From the NCBI RefSeq assembly GCF_001514285.1, contig NZ_KQ949036.1, forward strand, positions 1-64,000: a stretch of DNA of 64,000 nt. The letters run 5' to 3'. The notes beneath the pieces were generated by a model. It had not been told where the DNA came from, did not search any database, and saw only the letters and a program-made list of their open reading frames with translations. Source of the DNA: Streptomyces sp. DSM 15324 (GTDB taxonomy: Bacteria > Actinomycetota > Actinomycetes > Streptomycetales > Streptomycetaceae). Position numbers and translations under genes: made by a program. Of the stretch, positions 16,457 through 24,309 are shown piece by piece; position 1 is the stretch's first letter, and each line of letters opens with the position of its first letter.

Positions 16457-17038
16457 CTAGCCGAGCGGCTTTCGGCCCAGCCAGGCCGCCAGACGGGTGT
16501 AGGCGTCCGCCCCCTCGGGGACCGGGCGGGCCGAGCCGAAGGGGGTGCGGCTGTCGCGCTCGGGGTCGGGCAGGTTGAGGTGGCCGGCCGCGAGGGCGAA
16601 CTCGGCGAGCTCCGGGTCGAGGGCGACGGGGTGGCCGAGGGACTCGCCTAGGTCCCAGGTGTGGGTCACGATCTCCATGACGTACCCGGCCAGGGCCGCA
16701 TGGCCGGGGACCTCGCCCCACGGCACCCGCACCGGCGCCGCCATCCGGTCCTCGCTCTCCCAGGCCTTGACGGCCCGGGACCCGACCGCGTCGTAGGCTT
16801 CCGCCCAGCCGTCGTCCGCGACGCCCTCGGCGAACGACGGCTCGGCGAGGCCGTCGCCGCCCTCGCCGACGATCGCGATCCGCCGGGTGCCGCCGACGAT
16901 GTGGCTCAGCAGCGTCCGTACGTCGAACTCGGCGCACGGGGTCGGCCCGTCGAGTTGCTCGGGCCGCACCGTCCGGATCAGCGCGGCGGCCTGCTCGGTC
17001 GCGCGGCTGTAGACGGGGCGCGGGTCGGTCGGGTTCAT
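16457..17038 (-). CDS. DinB/maleylpyruvate-isomerase-type metal-binding protein (TIGR03086-like)
   Basis: 193 residues. The N terminus (RATEQAAALIRTVRPEQLDGPTPC) and the segments VRTLLSHIVGG and EIVTHTWDLGESLG carry the three conserved His of the DinB-like four-helix fold used by mycothiol-dependent enzymes (HIVGG, THTWDL). The members known to me act on or with mycothiol; the substrate here is unknown. The start at 17038 has GAAGGAAAGG about 10 nt upstream. The divergent neighbour is a WYL-domain regulator, and an inverted repeat in the shared 114-nt promoter gap suggests direct control. Confidence 0.75.
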   Translation of the reverse strand: MNPTDPRPVYSRATEQAAALIRTVRPEQLDGPTPCAEFDVRTLLSHIVGGTRRIAIVGEGGDGLAEPSFAEGVADDGWAEAYDAVGSRAVKAWESEDRMAAPVRVPWGEVPGHAALAGYVMEIVTHTWDLGESLGHPVALDPELAEFALAAGHLNLPDPERDSRTPFGSARPVPEGADAYTRLAAWLGRKPLG

Positions 17039-17097
17039 GGGTACGAGCCTTTCCTTCGGTTCCGGGGTGGACACGGCACGCATGCTGGCCCCATAAC

Positions 17098-17114
17098 CTG
17101 ACATCCGCCGTCAG
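17098..17114. promoter_or_regulatory. Candidate operator of the WYL regulator
   Basis: Inverted repeat CTGAC-N7-GTCAG in the gap between the DinB-type gene and the divergent WYL-regulator gene. Deo/YafY-type regulators often recognise CTGAC(A)-type palindromes near their own genes; this is inference from position and symmetry. Confidence 0.45.
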
Positions 17115-17152
17115 CATTTGTCCGGCCGCCCCGCACGGGGGAACCTGGGGCC

Positions 17153-18160
17153 GTGAAGTCCGACCGTCTCCTGTCGATCCTGCTGCTCCTGCAGACCCGC
17201 GGCCGGGTCCCCGCCCCCGAACTCGCCGAACGCCTCGAGGTGTCGGTGCGCACGATCTACCGGGACATCGAGGCCCTGTCCGCCTCCGGCGTCCCCGTCT
17301 ACGCCGAACGCGGCCGCCACGGCGGCATCGCACTGCTCCCCGGGTTCCGCACGGACGTCACCGGCCTGACCGCCGACGAGTCCCGGGCCCTGTTCATCCT
17401 GGCCGCCGAGGGCGCGCACGCCGCCCTCGGCCTGGACGCGGCCCTCGGCTCCGCGCTGCGCAAGGTCATGGCCGCGCTGCCCGCCCCGCACCGCCCCGCC
17501 GCCGAGGTGACCAGCCGCCGCATCCTGGTCGACGCCACCCGCTGGAAGGGCGGCCCCCAGCCGGCCGTCGACCTCGACACCCTCCAGGACGCCGTCTTCA
17601 CCGACCGGCGACTGCGGCTGCGCTACCGCCACAGCGGCGACCCGGAGCCCACCACTCACACCGTCGACCCCTACGGCCTCGTCGCCAAGGCGGGCGTCTG
17701 GTACCTCGTCGCCGACCGGCGCGGCAGACCCCGGCTGTTCCGTGCCGACCGGGTGCGCTCGGCGACCGTGCTCGACGACCCCGTACGGCGGCGGCCGGGC
17801 GTCGAACTCGCCGAGGCCTGGGAGGTGTTGCGCCGTCAGGTGGAGGAGCGCCCCGTCGGCGTCGACGTCACCGTCCGGGTCCGGCGCGACCGGCTCGACA
17901 TGTTCCTGCGCATGAACGCCCCGGCACTCGTCGAACTCCCCGAGGGCGACAGCCGCGGCGGCGACTGGGTGACCGCGCGGCTGTCGTACCCGTCCGTCCC
18001 CGCGGCCCGCCAACTCCTCGCGTTCGCCGACCGGGTGGAGGTTCTCGCGCCACCCCAGGTGCGGGAGGAACTGCGTGCGGCCGCGGCTTCTGTCACGGAG
18101 CTGTACCGGCCCACTGAGGGGACACCCCCGGTGAACACGCAGGTCGGCACGGCGTCTTGA
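17153..18160 (+). CDS. YafY-type transcriptional regulator (HTH plus WYL domain)
   Basis: 335 residues. An N-terminal winged helix-turn-helix (residues ~1-60: MKSDRLLSILLLLQTRGRV, LAERLEVSVRTIYRDIEAL) is followed by GGIALLPGFR, a central region, and a WYL ligand-sensing domain (~140-225) with RLRYRH, HTVDPYGLVAKAGVWYLVAD and FRADRV. A C-terminal WCX-like extension ends near residue 315. WYL domains sense small ligands or nucleic acids; the ligand here is unknown. The start is GTG 17153. Divergent arrangement with the DinB-type gene suggests local regulation. Confidence 0.9.
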   Translation: MKSDRLLSILLLLQTRGRVPAPELAERLEVSVRTIYRDIEALSASGVPVYAERGRHGGIALLPGFRTDVTGLTADESRALFILAAEGAHAALGLDAALGSALRKVMAALPAPHRPAAEVTSRRILVDATRWKGGPQPAVDLDTLQDAVFTDRRLRLRYRHSGDPEPTTHTVDPYGLVAKAGVWYLVADRRGRPRLFRADRVRSATVLDDPVRRRPGVELAEAWEVLRRQVEERPVGVDVTVRVRRDRLDMFLRMNAPALVELPEGDSRGGDWVTARLSYPSVPAARQLLAFADRVEVLAPPQVREELRAAAASVTELYRPTEGTPPVNTQVGTAS

Positions 18161-18276
18161 GGTCCGCTTGACCTCATTGACAGGCAGCGGACAGAGCGAG
18201 CCCAAGGAAGCCTCAGCCGCCGTTGGTTGAGTGCCCGCATCTCAGGACTCCCTCATCGTGCTTGGAGCTGTCTCTC

Positions 18277-18609
18277 ATGAAGCGTGTGCGTCTCGTCCCG
18301 GCGGTGGCCCTGTTGGCGCTCTCGCCCCTCGCGCTGGTCGCCTGCGGCTCCGGCGACTCCTCGTCCTCAAGCGGCGGTTCCGGCCGGAGCCGGAACTGCC
18401 AGGCCCCGTCCGGGGCCGCTCCGGGCGGCGCTCCCTCGGGTGCCCCGTCCGGCGCCCCCTCCGGAGGGCCCACGGGCACCCCGACCGGTACGCCCACCGG
18501 TGTCCCCTCCGGGATGCCGAGCGGCGCGCCCGGCGGCGGTCAGGGCGGCGGCTGCGGCGGCCCCGGCGGCGGTCGGCAGGGCGGCGGGCAGGGTCAGCAG
18601 CAGGGCTGA
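18277..18609 (+). CDS. Small Gly/Pro-repeat lipoprotein
   Basis: 110 residues. The signal peptide ends in the lipobox LVAC (Cys23), followed by a Ser/Gly linker. The mature part is low complexity: a run of tripeptide repeats of the form G-x-P-S/T (GAPSGAPSGGPTGTPTG), then a Gly/Gln tail with two Cys in a GGGCGGPGGG setting. No fold or enzyme motif is visible; it could be a cell-wall spacer or surface protein. GGAG lies upstream of the ATG. A perfect TTGACA occurs at 18177-18182 but without a matching -10. A strong bidirectional terminator follows. Confidence 0.7.
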   Translation: MKRVRLVPAVALLALSPLALVACGSGDSSSSSGGSGRSRNCQAPSGAAPGGAPSGAPSGAPSGGPTGTPTGTPTGVPSGMPSGAPGGGQGGGCGGPGGGRQGGGQGQQQG

Positions 18610-18616
18610 CGTGCGA

Positions 18617-18657
18617 CAGCGGCGGCGCACCCCGGTGTCCCTGGTGCGCCGCCGCTG
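18617..18657. terminator. Bidirectional terminator hairpin
   Basis: Perfect 15-bp stem (18617-18631 with 18643-18657) and an 11-nt loop between the lipoprotein gene and the convergent TetR gene. It has no T tract, as usual for Streptomyces. It can serve both transcripts. Confidence 0.8.
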
Positions 18658-18674
18658 CCGTACGTCCGCGGGGC

Positions 18675-19301
18675 TCAGTCGAGCCAGTGGTGGCGGCCGA
18701 TGCCGATGAGCCGCATCTGCCGGGTCGCGCGCAGGGCGACCTGCTCCCGTTCCTCCGGTTCCGCCTCCAGGGCCTCCAGGAAGAGCGAGGCGGTGATGAG
18801 CATCTGGTCGACGTAGAGGTGCGACAGCATCAGCAGGTCCTCGTCGCTCCAGCCCTTCGCCCCGGGGTCCTTGGCCAGCTCGTCCCGCACCTCCTCGACG
18901 AACCGGCCCAGTTGCTCCCGGATCGCCTTGCGCACCGGCTGGACTCCGCCGTGGCGCTCCCGGGCGATGAAGCGGACGTGGGCCGGGTACGCGGTCACAT
19001 GACTCTCTATCAGCTCCACGGCGCGGGTGATGCGCTCGTCGCTCGACTCCGCGCCCGCCACGGTCCGGCGGATCATCGGGTGCAGACTGCCCAGCGCCTC
19101 CTCGACCAGGGCGACGCCGAGATCCGCGGTGGAGCGGAAGTGCCGGTAGAACGCGGTGGGGGCGACCCCGACGGCACGGGTGACCTCGCGCAGGCCCAGG
19201 CTGCTCAGGCTCTGCTCCTCCAGCAGCGCGAGCGCCGCGTCCAGGAGCGCCTGCCGGGTCTTCTGCTTCTGGGCCTGCCGGATGCCGAGGGTGTGACTCA
19301 T
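18675..19301 (-). CDS. TetR-family repressor, FabR-like
   Basis: 208 residues. The N-terminal helix-turn-helix (LREVTRAVGVAPTAFYRHFRS at ~38-58) is followed by LGVALVEEALGSLHPMIRR and a ligand domain with RFIARERHGG. These features resemble E. coli FabR, the repressor of unsaturated fatty-acid synthesis, more than drug-type TetR proteins; that assignment rests on my memory of FabR. The start at 19301 fits the family N terminus (RQAQKQKTRQALLDAALALL). The divergent gap holds three copies of an AACAASTGTT-type site, so autoregulation and control of the two small membrane-protein genes downstream are likely. Confidence 0.85.
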   Translation of the reverse strand: MSHTLGIRQAQKQKTRQALLDAALALLEEQSLSSLGLREVTRAVGVAPTAFYRHFRSTADLGVALVEEALGSLHPMIRRTVAGAESSDERITRAVELIESHVTAYPAHVRFIARERHGGVQPVRKAIREQLGRFVEEVRDELAKDPGAKGWSDEDLLMLSHLYVDQMLITASLFLEALEAEPEEREQVALRATRQMRLIGIGRHHWLD

Positions 19302-19312
19302 GTCATCCAGTT

Positions 19313-19392
19313 AACAACTGTTCTCCGGAATTGAAAAGCCGCGGGGCGCGCTAGACTCAAAGTCAGTGAACAAGTGTAACCACAACTGTTCA
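19313..19392. promoter_or_regulatory. Cluster of three TetR operator-like sites
   Basis: The divergent promoter contains AACAACTGTT (19313-19322), AACAAGTGTA (19369-19378) and CACAACTGTT (19381-19390). The decamer ACAACTGTTC is repeated exactly at 19314-19323 and 19382-19391. The last two sites also form a larger inverted repeat, TGAACA-N14-TGTTCA (19367-19392). A plus-strand promoter candidate TTGAAA (19331) with TAGACT (19352) lies just upstream, though its spacing of 15 is short. The core resembles the ACA-NN-TGTTC core of E. coli FabR sites. Confidence 0.6.
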
Positions 19393-19434
19393 CCGAAAAG
19401 TTCACCCGGACTTCACGGAGGGGGATCCGATCCC

Positions 19435-19599
19435 ATGCTGTTCCTCGTGGCCGCCCTGCTGCTGCTCGGTGTCGTCATGGGCACCGTGGCCCACGCGCCG
19501 CTCGACTTCTCGCTCGCCGTCGCCGCCGTGATCGCCGTCTGGCTCGGCGTCTTCGCACTGCGCGAGCGGCACGCCCGCCGCCGCGCCTCGACCCGCTGA
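19435..19599 (+). CDS. Small membrane protein, unknown function
   Basis: 54 residues with two predicted membrane helices (MLFLVAALLLLGVVMGTVAH and a second starting LDFSLAVAAVIAVWLGVFAL) and a basic C-terminal tail (RERHARRRASTR) that should face the cytoplasm. The start at ATG 19435 follows GGAGGGGG. A longer in-frame start at 19366 would lie inside the operator cluster and is less likely. It sits downstream of the FabR-like operators and 31 nt before another small membrane-protein gene, so both are candidate targets of the repressor. Confidence 0.65.
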   Translation: MLFLVAALLLLGVVMGTVAHAPLDFSLAVAAVIAVWLGVFALRERHARRRASTR

Positions 19600-19630
19600 C
19601 CCGGCACCGTCCCCCAGGAGCTGAACCGAC

Positions 19631-19909
19631 ATGCGCCTCACCGCACCGGCCCCCGCCCGCGCCACCCGTGGCGCCGGCGTCCGCGACACCGACGGCATGG
19701 CCGTCGCCTCCTTCGTCCTCGGTCTGCTGGGCCTGCTGGTCCTGAACCTCTTCCTCGGCCCGCTCGCCATCGTCCTCGCCTCGGTGGCCCTGGTCCGCGG
19801 CACCGCCCGCCCCGGCCGGGCCTGGCTGGGCCTCACGCTCGGCGTCGCCGACCTGCTGCTCCTGCTCGCGTTCATGCAGGCGGACGCGTCGGTGTCCTGG
19901 GGCTTCTAG
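19631..19909 (+). CDS. DUF4190-like small membrane protein
   Basis: 92 residues. The pattern GMAVASFVLGLLGLLVLNLF, then GPLAIVLASVALVRG, then GRAWLGLTLGVADLLLLL matches the DUF4190 two- to three-helix membrane family. CAGGAG lies 11 nt before the ATG. The function of the family is unknown. Probably co-transcribed with the preceding 54-residue protein and under the same FabR-like control. Confidence 0.75.
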   Translation: MRLTAPAPARATRGAGVRDTDGMAVASFVLGLLGLLVLNLFLGPLAIVLASVALVRGTARPGRAWLGLTLGVADLLLLLAFMQADASVSWGF

Positions 19910-19972
19910 CGCCGCCTCCGCTCGGCCGGACCCTCGGCCGACCTGGGCACGAGGTCCGTCCACGGCGCCCCG

Positions 19973-19978
19973 TAGAAT
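19973..19978 (+). promoter_or_regulatory. Candidate -10 box of the cysteine desulfurase gene
   Basis: TAGAAT ends 10 nt before ATG 19989. With a start point about 6-7 nt downstream the mRNA leader would be only a few nucleotides, consistent with the absence of a Shine-Dalgarno. No good -35 is visible. Confidence 0.45.
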
Positions 19979-19988
19979 CGTGGCCACC

Positions 19989-21158
19989 ATGGCATACCTC
20001 GACCACGCCGCGACCACCCCGATGCTCCCCGAGGCGGTCGAGGCACTCAGCGCGCACCTGAGCATGACCGGCAATGCCTCCTCCCTCCACGCATCCGGCC
20101 GTCGGGCGAGACGGACGGTCGAGGAGGCCCGCGAGACCCTCGCGGAGGCGCTCGGCGCCCGCCCCAGCGAGGTCGTGTTCACCTCCGGCGGCACCGAGGC
20201 CGACAACCTCGCCGTCAAGGGCCTGTACTGGTCCCGCCGCGACGCCGACCCGGCCCGCACCCGGGTGCTGGCCAGTCCCGTCGAGCACCACGCGGTCCTC
20301 GACGCCGTGCACTGGCTCGGCGAGCACGAGGGCGCCCGGATCGAGTACCTCCCCGTCGACACCTACGGCCGGGTCCACCCCGACGCCCTGCGCGAGGCCA
20401 TCGCCCGCGACCCCGACGACGTCGCCCTCGCCACCGTGATGTGGGCGAACAACGAGATCGGCACGGTCATGCCGGTCCGTGAACTCGCCGACGCGGCCGC
20501 CGAGTTCGGTGTCCCGCTGCACGCCGACGCCGTCCAGGCCCTCGGCCAGGTGCCGGTCGACTTCGCCGCCTCCGGCCTCGCCGCGATGACGGTCTCCGGC
20601 CACAAGATCGGCGGCCCGTACGGCATCGGCGCCCTGCTCCTCGGCCGTGAGCACACCCCCGTCCCCGTCCTGCACGGCGGGGGCCAGGAGCGGCATGTGC
20701 GCTCCGGCACCCTCGACGTCCCCGCCGTCGCCTCCTTCGCCGTCGCCGGCCGCCTCGCCGCCGAACAGCGCGAGTGGTTCGCCCGTGAGATCGGTGCCCT
20801 GCGCGACTCCCTGGTCGCCGCGGTCCGTACGGCCGTGCCGGACGCGATCCTCGGCGGCGACCCGGCGCCGGACGGCCGGCTGCCGGCCAACGCGCACTTC
20901 ACCTTCCCGGGCTGCGAGGGCGACTCCCTGCTCCTGCTGCTCGACGCCCAGGGCATCGAGTGCTCCACCGGCTCCGCCTGCACGGCCGGCGTCGCCCAGC
21001 CCAGCCATGTGCTCCTCGCCACCGGCACCGACCCCGACCTGGCCCGCGGCACCCTGCGGTTCTCCCTCGGGCACACCAGCACCGAGGCGGACGTGGAGGC
21101 GCTCGCCAAGGCCATCGGCCCGGTGGTGGAACGGGCCCGGGCGGCGGGGCTGACGTAA
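19989..21158 (+). CDS. Cysteine desulfurase (NifS/IscS family)
   Basis: 389 residues. A PLP enzyme that takes sulfur from cysteine as an enzyme-bound persulfide. Landmarks: YLDHAATTP at the N terminus, SGGTEADN, SPVEHHA, the PLP lysine in SGHKIGGPYG (Lys206) and the catalytic Cys in STGSACTAG (Cys331). The start at ATG 19989 matches the family; an upstream GTG at 19980 is too close to the -10 box. The tRNA thiolase gene mnmA lies just downstream with one divergent gene between them, so this desulfurase most likely feeds MnmA, possibly also Fe-S assembly. Confidence 0.95.
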   Translation: MAYLDHAATTPMLPEAVEALSAHLSMTGNASSLHASGRRARRTVEEARETLAEALGARPSEVVFTSGGTEADNLAVKGLYWSRRDADPARTRVLASPVEHHAVLDAVHWLGEHEGARIEYLPVDTYGRVHPDALREAIARDPDDVALATVMWANNEIGTVMPVRELADAAAEFGVPLHADAVQALGQVPVDFAASGLAAMTVSGHKIGGPYGIGALLLGREHTPVPVLHGGGQERHVRSGTLDVPAVASFAVAGRLAAEQREWFAREIGALRDSLVAAVRTAVPDAILGGDPAPDGRLPANAHFTFPGCEGDSLLLLLDAQGIECSTGSACTAGVAQPSHVLLATGTDPDLARGTLRFSLGHTSTEADVEALAKAIGPVVERARAAGLT

Positions 21159-21221
21159 CCCGTCCGGCGCGGTCCGGTGCCGACACCCGGGGTCGACGCG
21201 TTCCCAGGGCCGGGCCCGGCG

Positions 21222-21881
21222 TCAGAGGGAAGCGGTGCGCGCCGTTCGGACGAGCTTCAGGTACCGGTCCCAGTCCCAGTGCTCACCGGGGTCGGTGTGG
21301 TCCGTCCCCGGCACCTCCACATGCCCGATGATGTGCTCCCGGTCGACGGGGATGCCGTACCGTGCGCAGATCCGGGCGGTCAGCCGCGCGGACGCCTCGT
21401 ACATCGCGTCGGTGAAGTCCTCCGGCCGGTCCACGAACCCCTCGTGCTCGATGCCGACACTGCGCTCGTTGTACGCGCGGTTGCCCGCGTGGTACGCCAC
21501 GTCCAGCTCCCGGATCATCTGGGTGACGCTGCCGTCCTTACCCACGATGTAGTGCGCCGCCGCCCGGTGCCCCGGGTCCTCGAACGCCTGCACCGCGCTC
21601 GCCAGATCGCCCTGTGTGACATGGACGACGACCATGTCGACCCGGTAGTCGTCCGGCCGGTCCGCCCAGCGGAAGTTGGCCTCCGAGGCCTGCACCCAGC
21701 GCGCGCCCCCGAAGTCCACCGCACCCTCCACCCGCGGCTTGCGCACCCCCGGCAGCCGCCAGTACAGCTCCGTCAGCTCCTCGCGCGCCAGCACCGCCGA
21801 CCCCACGGCGGCCACCGCCCCGCCGATCAGCAGCGCCCGCCGCCCGATCCGCCGGTCGGTGTCGCTCCCTCTCACTCCCAT
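21222..21881 (-). CDS. Exported N-acetylmuramoyl-L-alanine amidase (amidase_2/PGRP type)
   Basis: 219 residues. The N terminus DRRIGRRALLIGGAVAAVGS carries a twin-arginine and hydrophobic core, suggesting Tat export. The catalytic domain has VDMVVVHVTQG (zinc His), AHYIVGKDGSVTQMI, VAYHAGNRAYNERSVGIEHEG and VEVPGTDHTDPGEHWDW, the pattern of amidase_2 enzymes that cleave peptidoglycan between MurNAc and L-Ala. The start at 21881 has AAAGGG upstream. It is divergent from mnmA (82-nt gap). Likely role: cell-wall remodelling. Confidence 0.88.
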   Translation of the reverse strand: MGVRGSDTDRRIGRRALLIGGAVAAVGSAVLAREELTELYWRLPGVRKPRVEGAVDFGGARWVQASEANFRWADRPDDYRVDMVVVHVTQGDLASAVQAFEDPGHRAAAHYIVGKDGSVTQMIRELDVAYHAGNRAYNERSVGIEHEGFVDRPEDFTDAMYEASARLTARICARYGIPVDREHIIGHVEVPGTDHTDPGEHWDWDRYLKLVRTARTASL

Positions 21882-21963
21882 CGTCCGCCCTTTCTCGCCC
21901 GTCGTGATCGTCAACGGATATGCGCGGGCCCCGGTTCCCGTCGCCCCGTACCCTGGAGTGGTT

Positions 21964-23097
21964 ATGACTGAGACCTCGCAGCGCCCCCGCCCCCTCCGCG
22001 TACTCGCCGCCATGTCCGGCGGGGTGGACTCCGCCGTCGCCGCCGCCCGCGCCGCGGAAGCCGGCCACGACGTCACCGGTGTCCACCTCGCGCTCTCGGC
22101 GAACCCGCAGTCCTTCCGCACGGGCGCGCGCGGCTGCTGCACCATCGAGGACTCCCGCGACGCCCGCCGCGCCGCCGACGTCATCGGCATCCCGTTCTAC
22201 GTCTGGGACCTCGCCGACCGCTTCCGCGAGGACGTCGTCGAGGACTTCGTCGCCGAGTACGAGGCCGGCCGCACCCCCAACCCCTGCCTGCGCTGCAACG
22301 AGAAGATCAAGTTCGCGGCGCTCCTCGACAAGGCGCTCGCCCTCGGCTTCGACGCCGTCTGCACCGGCCACTACGCGAAGGTGATCGAGCGGGAGGACGG
22401 CACCCGCGAACTGCACCGCGCCTCCGACATGGCCAAGGACCAGTCGTACGTCCTCGGCGTCCTGGACGACAGGCAGCTCGCCCACGCGCTGTTCCCGCTC
22501 GGCGACACCCTCACCACCAAGGACGAGATCCGCGCGGAGGCCGAGCGCCGGGGCCTCGCGGTCGCCAAGAAGCCCGACTCCCACGACATCTGCTTCATCG
22601 CCGACGGCGACACCCAGGGCTTCCTCGCGAACCGCCTCGGCCGCTCCGAGGGCGACATCGTCGACGAGTCGGGCACGAAGATCGGCACCCACGAAGGCGC
22701 CTACGGCTTCACCATCGGCCAGCGCAAGGGACTGCGCATCGGCACCCCCGCCCCCGACGGCAAGCCCCGCTACGTCCTCGACATCTCCCCGGTGAACAAC
22801 ACCGTGACGGTCGGCCCGGCCGCCGCCCTCGACGTGAGCGGCCTGACGGCGATCAGGCCGCGCTGGTGCGGTGCGGCCCCCACCGGCCCCGGCACCTACA
22901 CCGCCCAGCTGCGGGCCCACGGCGGCGAGACCGAGGTGAGCGCGGAGTGCGTGGACGGCGAGCTGCGGGTGACGTTCGCCGAGCCGGTCCGCGGGGTGGC
23001 ACCCGGCCAGGCGATCGTCCTCTACGACGGCACGCGCGTGGTGGGCTCGGCGACGATCGCGACGACGGTCCGGGCGACCACGGCCGGGGTGGTCTGA
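21964..23097 (+). CDS. mnmA: tRNA-specific 2-thiouridylase
   Basis: 377 residues. It thiolates U34 of Lys/Glu/Gln tRNAs. The PP-loop motif AAMSGGVDSAVAA is at residues ~16-28. The two catalytic cysteines are in NPCLRCNEKIKF and SHDICFIADGDTQGFL. The C-terminal domain ends with RGVAPGQAIVLYDG. The start at ATG 21964 is preceded by GGAG; a TACCCT hexamer just upstream could be a -10 with a very short leader. The nearby cysteine desulfurase is the likely sulfur donor. Confidence 0.96.
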   Translation: MTETSQRPRPLRVLAAMSGGVDSAVAAARAAEAGHDVTGVHLALSANPQSFRTGARGCCTIEDSRDARRAADVIGIPFYVWDLADRFREDVVEDFVAEYEAGRTPNPCLRCNEKIKFAALLDKALALGFDAVCTGHYAKVIEREDGTRELHRASDMAKDQSYVLGVLDDRQLAHALFPLGDTLTTKDEIRAEAERRGLAVAKKPDSHDICFIADGDTQGFLANRLGRSEGDIVDESGTKIGTHEGAYGFTIGQRKGLRIGTPAPDGKPRYVLDISPVNNTVTVGPAAALDVSGLTAIRPRWCGAAPTGPGTYTAQLRAHGGETEVSAECVDGELRVTFAEPVRGVAPGQAIVLYDGTRVVGSATIATTVRATTAGVV

Positions 23098-23117
23098 CCG
23101 GCCCGCGCCGGCCGCCC

Positions 23118-23897
23118 CTACGCGGCGAAGAACTCCGCCAGCACCGGCGCCAGCACGTTCGGGTCCACCACGTGCGTCTGCCCCTCCAGCAGGCGGTACG
23201 TCCCGTGCGGCGCCGCCTCCGCCACCGCGCGCGTGGCCTCCCGCAGCCAGAGCGGGCTGTCGCCGCCGGCCACCGCGAGCACCGGCGCACCGAGGGCGGC
23301 CAGCAGAGCCTCCGGGACCCGGCCGCCGGCCATCACCGCGTCGTCGTAGGCGAGGGTCGGCGCGATCGCCTCCATGCCGGCCCACATGGGCGACTGGCGG
23401 GCCCGCTGGATCATCTCCTCGGCCAGCCCCGTCAGCCGCAGGAACAGCTCCACCGCGTCCCCGCGCCGCCCCCGGTCGAGGGCCTCGGTGAGCCGCTCGG
23501 TGTACGTGGCGCGTCCGCGTACCGCCTCCTCGTCGACGGCGTACGGCGTCTCGTAGACGGCCACCCGCGGCACCGGCAGCCCGCTCGCCGCCGCCCGCAG
23601 CGCCAGCGCCCCGCCCGAGGAGGCGCCGTACAGACAGGCCTCGCCGCCCGCCACCTCGATCAGCGCCGCCAGGTCCTCCACCTCGCGTTCCACCGCGTAG
23701 GGCGCCGTGTCACCGCTGGCGCCGCGCCCCCGCCGGTCATACGTCAGGACCGTGCAGCGGCCCGCGAGCAGCCCGCCCAGGGGCGCCACGGTGCCGCCCG
23801 TGGACATCGCCCCGCTCACCAGGATGACCGCGGGACCCTGTCCGGCCCGGGTGTACGCGAGTTCGGTTCCGTCGCGCGAAATGGTCTTCTTGTCCAT
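23118..23897 (-). CDS. Alpha/beta-fold hydrolase
   Basis: 259 residues. Typical small hydrolase: ILVSGAMSTGG oxyanion region, TYDRRGRGASGD, nucleophile elbow GASSGG and a C-terminal GQTHVVDP with the catalytic His. The elbow GASSGG instead of GHSxGG and the HVVDPNVLAPVLAEFF ending match a common actinobacterial group of uncharacterised hydrolases. It is convergent with mnmA (20-nt gap) and probably transcribed alone. Substrate unknown. Confidence 0.85.
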   Translation of the reverse strand: MDKKTISRDGTELAYTRAGQGPAVILVSGAMSTGGTVAPLGGLLAGRCTVLTYDRRGRGASGDTAPYAVEREVEDLAALIEVAGGEACLYGASSGGALALRAAASGLPVPRVAVYETPYAVDEEAVRGRATYTERLTEALDRGRRGDAVELFLRLTGLAEEMIQRARQSPMWAGMEAIAPTLAYDDAVMAGGRVPEALLAALGAPVLAVAGGDSPLWLREATRAVAEAAPHGTYRLLEGQTHVVDPNVLAPVLAEFFAA

Positions 23898-23935
23898 GCC
23901 AGAGCAGACTGCCGCACGACGGGGCGGTCATCGGC

Positions 23936-24259
23936 CTACGACACCTCGACTTCGTAGAAGCACAGGTGGTTCGCGATCTCGGCGACGTCGGGCTTCGGGT
24001 CGGGGTACGCCCACACCAGGTCGGACGCGTCCGGCAGGGACCAGTACGACGCCGTGCCCTTGAAGGGGCAGTAGGTGTGGGTCTCGGACGGCGTCAGCAG
24101 GTCCATGCGCACATCGGCCTCGGGGATGTAGTACCGCACCGGACAGCCCGTCTCGCGCAGGGCGAGGGCCCGGTCGGTCTCGGCGAGCACCCGGCCGTCG
24201 TGGACCGCCCTGATGCGCCGGGTGTCTCGCTCGATCGTGATCGTGTGTCCTTGGGTCAT
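23936..24259 (-). CDS. DUF427 domain protein
   Basis: 107 residues, one DUF427 domain: ITIERDTRRIRAVHDGRVLAE at the start, then RYYIPEADVRMDLL, THTYCPFKGTASYWS and AYPDPKPDVAEIANHLCFYE. Function unknown; the fold is a small beta-tent and members are widespread in actinobacteria. It is upstream of and parallel to the hydrolase gene (38-nt gap), so the two could be one transcript. It is divergent from the LOG-family gene. Confidence 0.88.
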   Translation of the reverse strand: MTQGHTITIERDTRRIRAVHDGRVLAETDRALALRETGCPVRYYIPEADVRMDLLTPSETHTYCPFKGTASYWSLPDASDLVWAYPDPKPDVAEIANHLCFYEVEVS

Positions 24260-24309
24260 GTGGGAGAAGCGCTCGCGGGCCCCCGGTTCTTCCCGCGTAC
24301 GGTGATCGC

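Noticed and set aside
18177..18182. Perfect TTGACA as a -35 box for the small lipoprotein gene
   Set aside because: No TANNNT-like hexamer at 16-19 bp downstream, so the promoter is not supported.
19366..19434. Longer start (GTG 19366) for the 54-residue membrane protein
   Set aside because: The extension (NKCNHNCSPKSSP) lies in the operator cluster, and the better ribosome-binding site GGAGGGGG serves ATG 19435.
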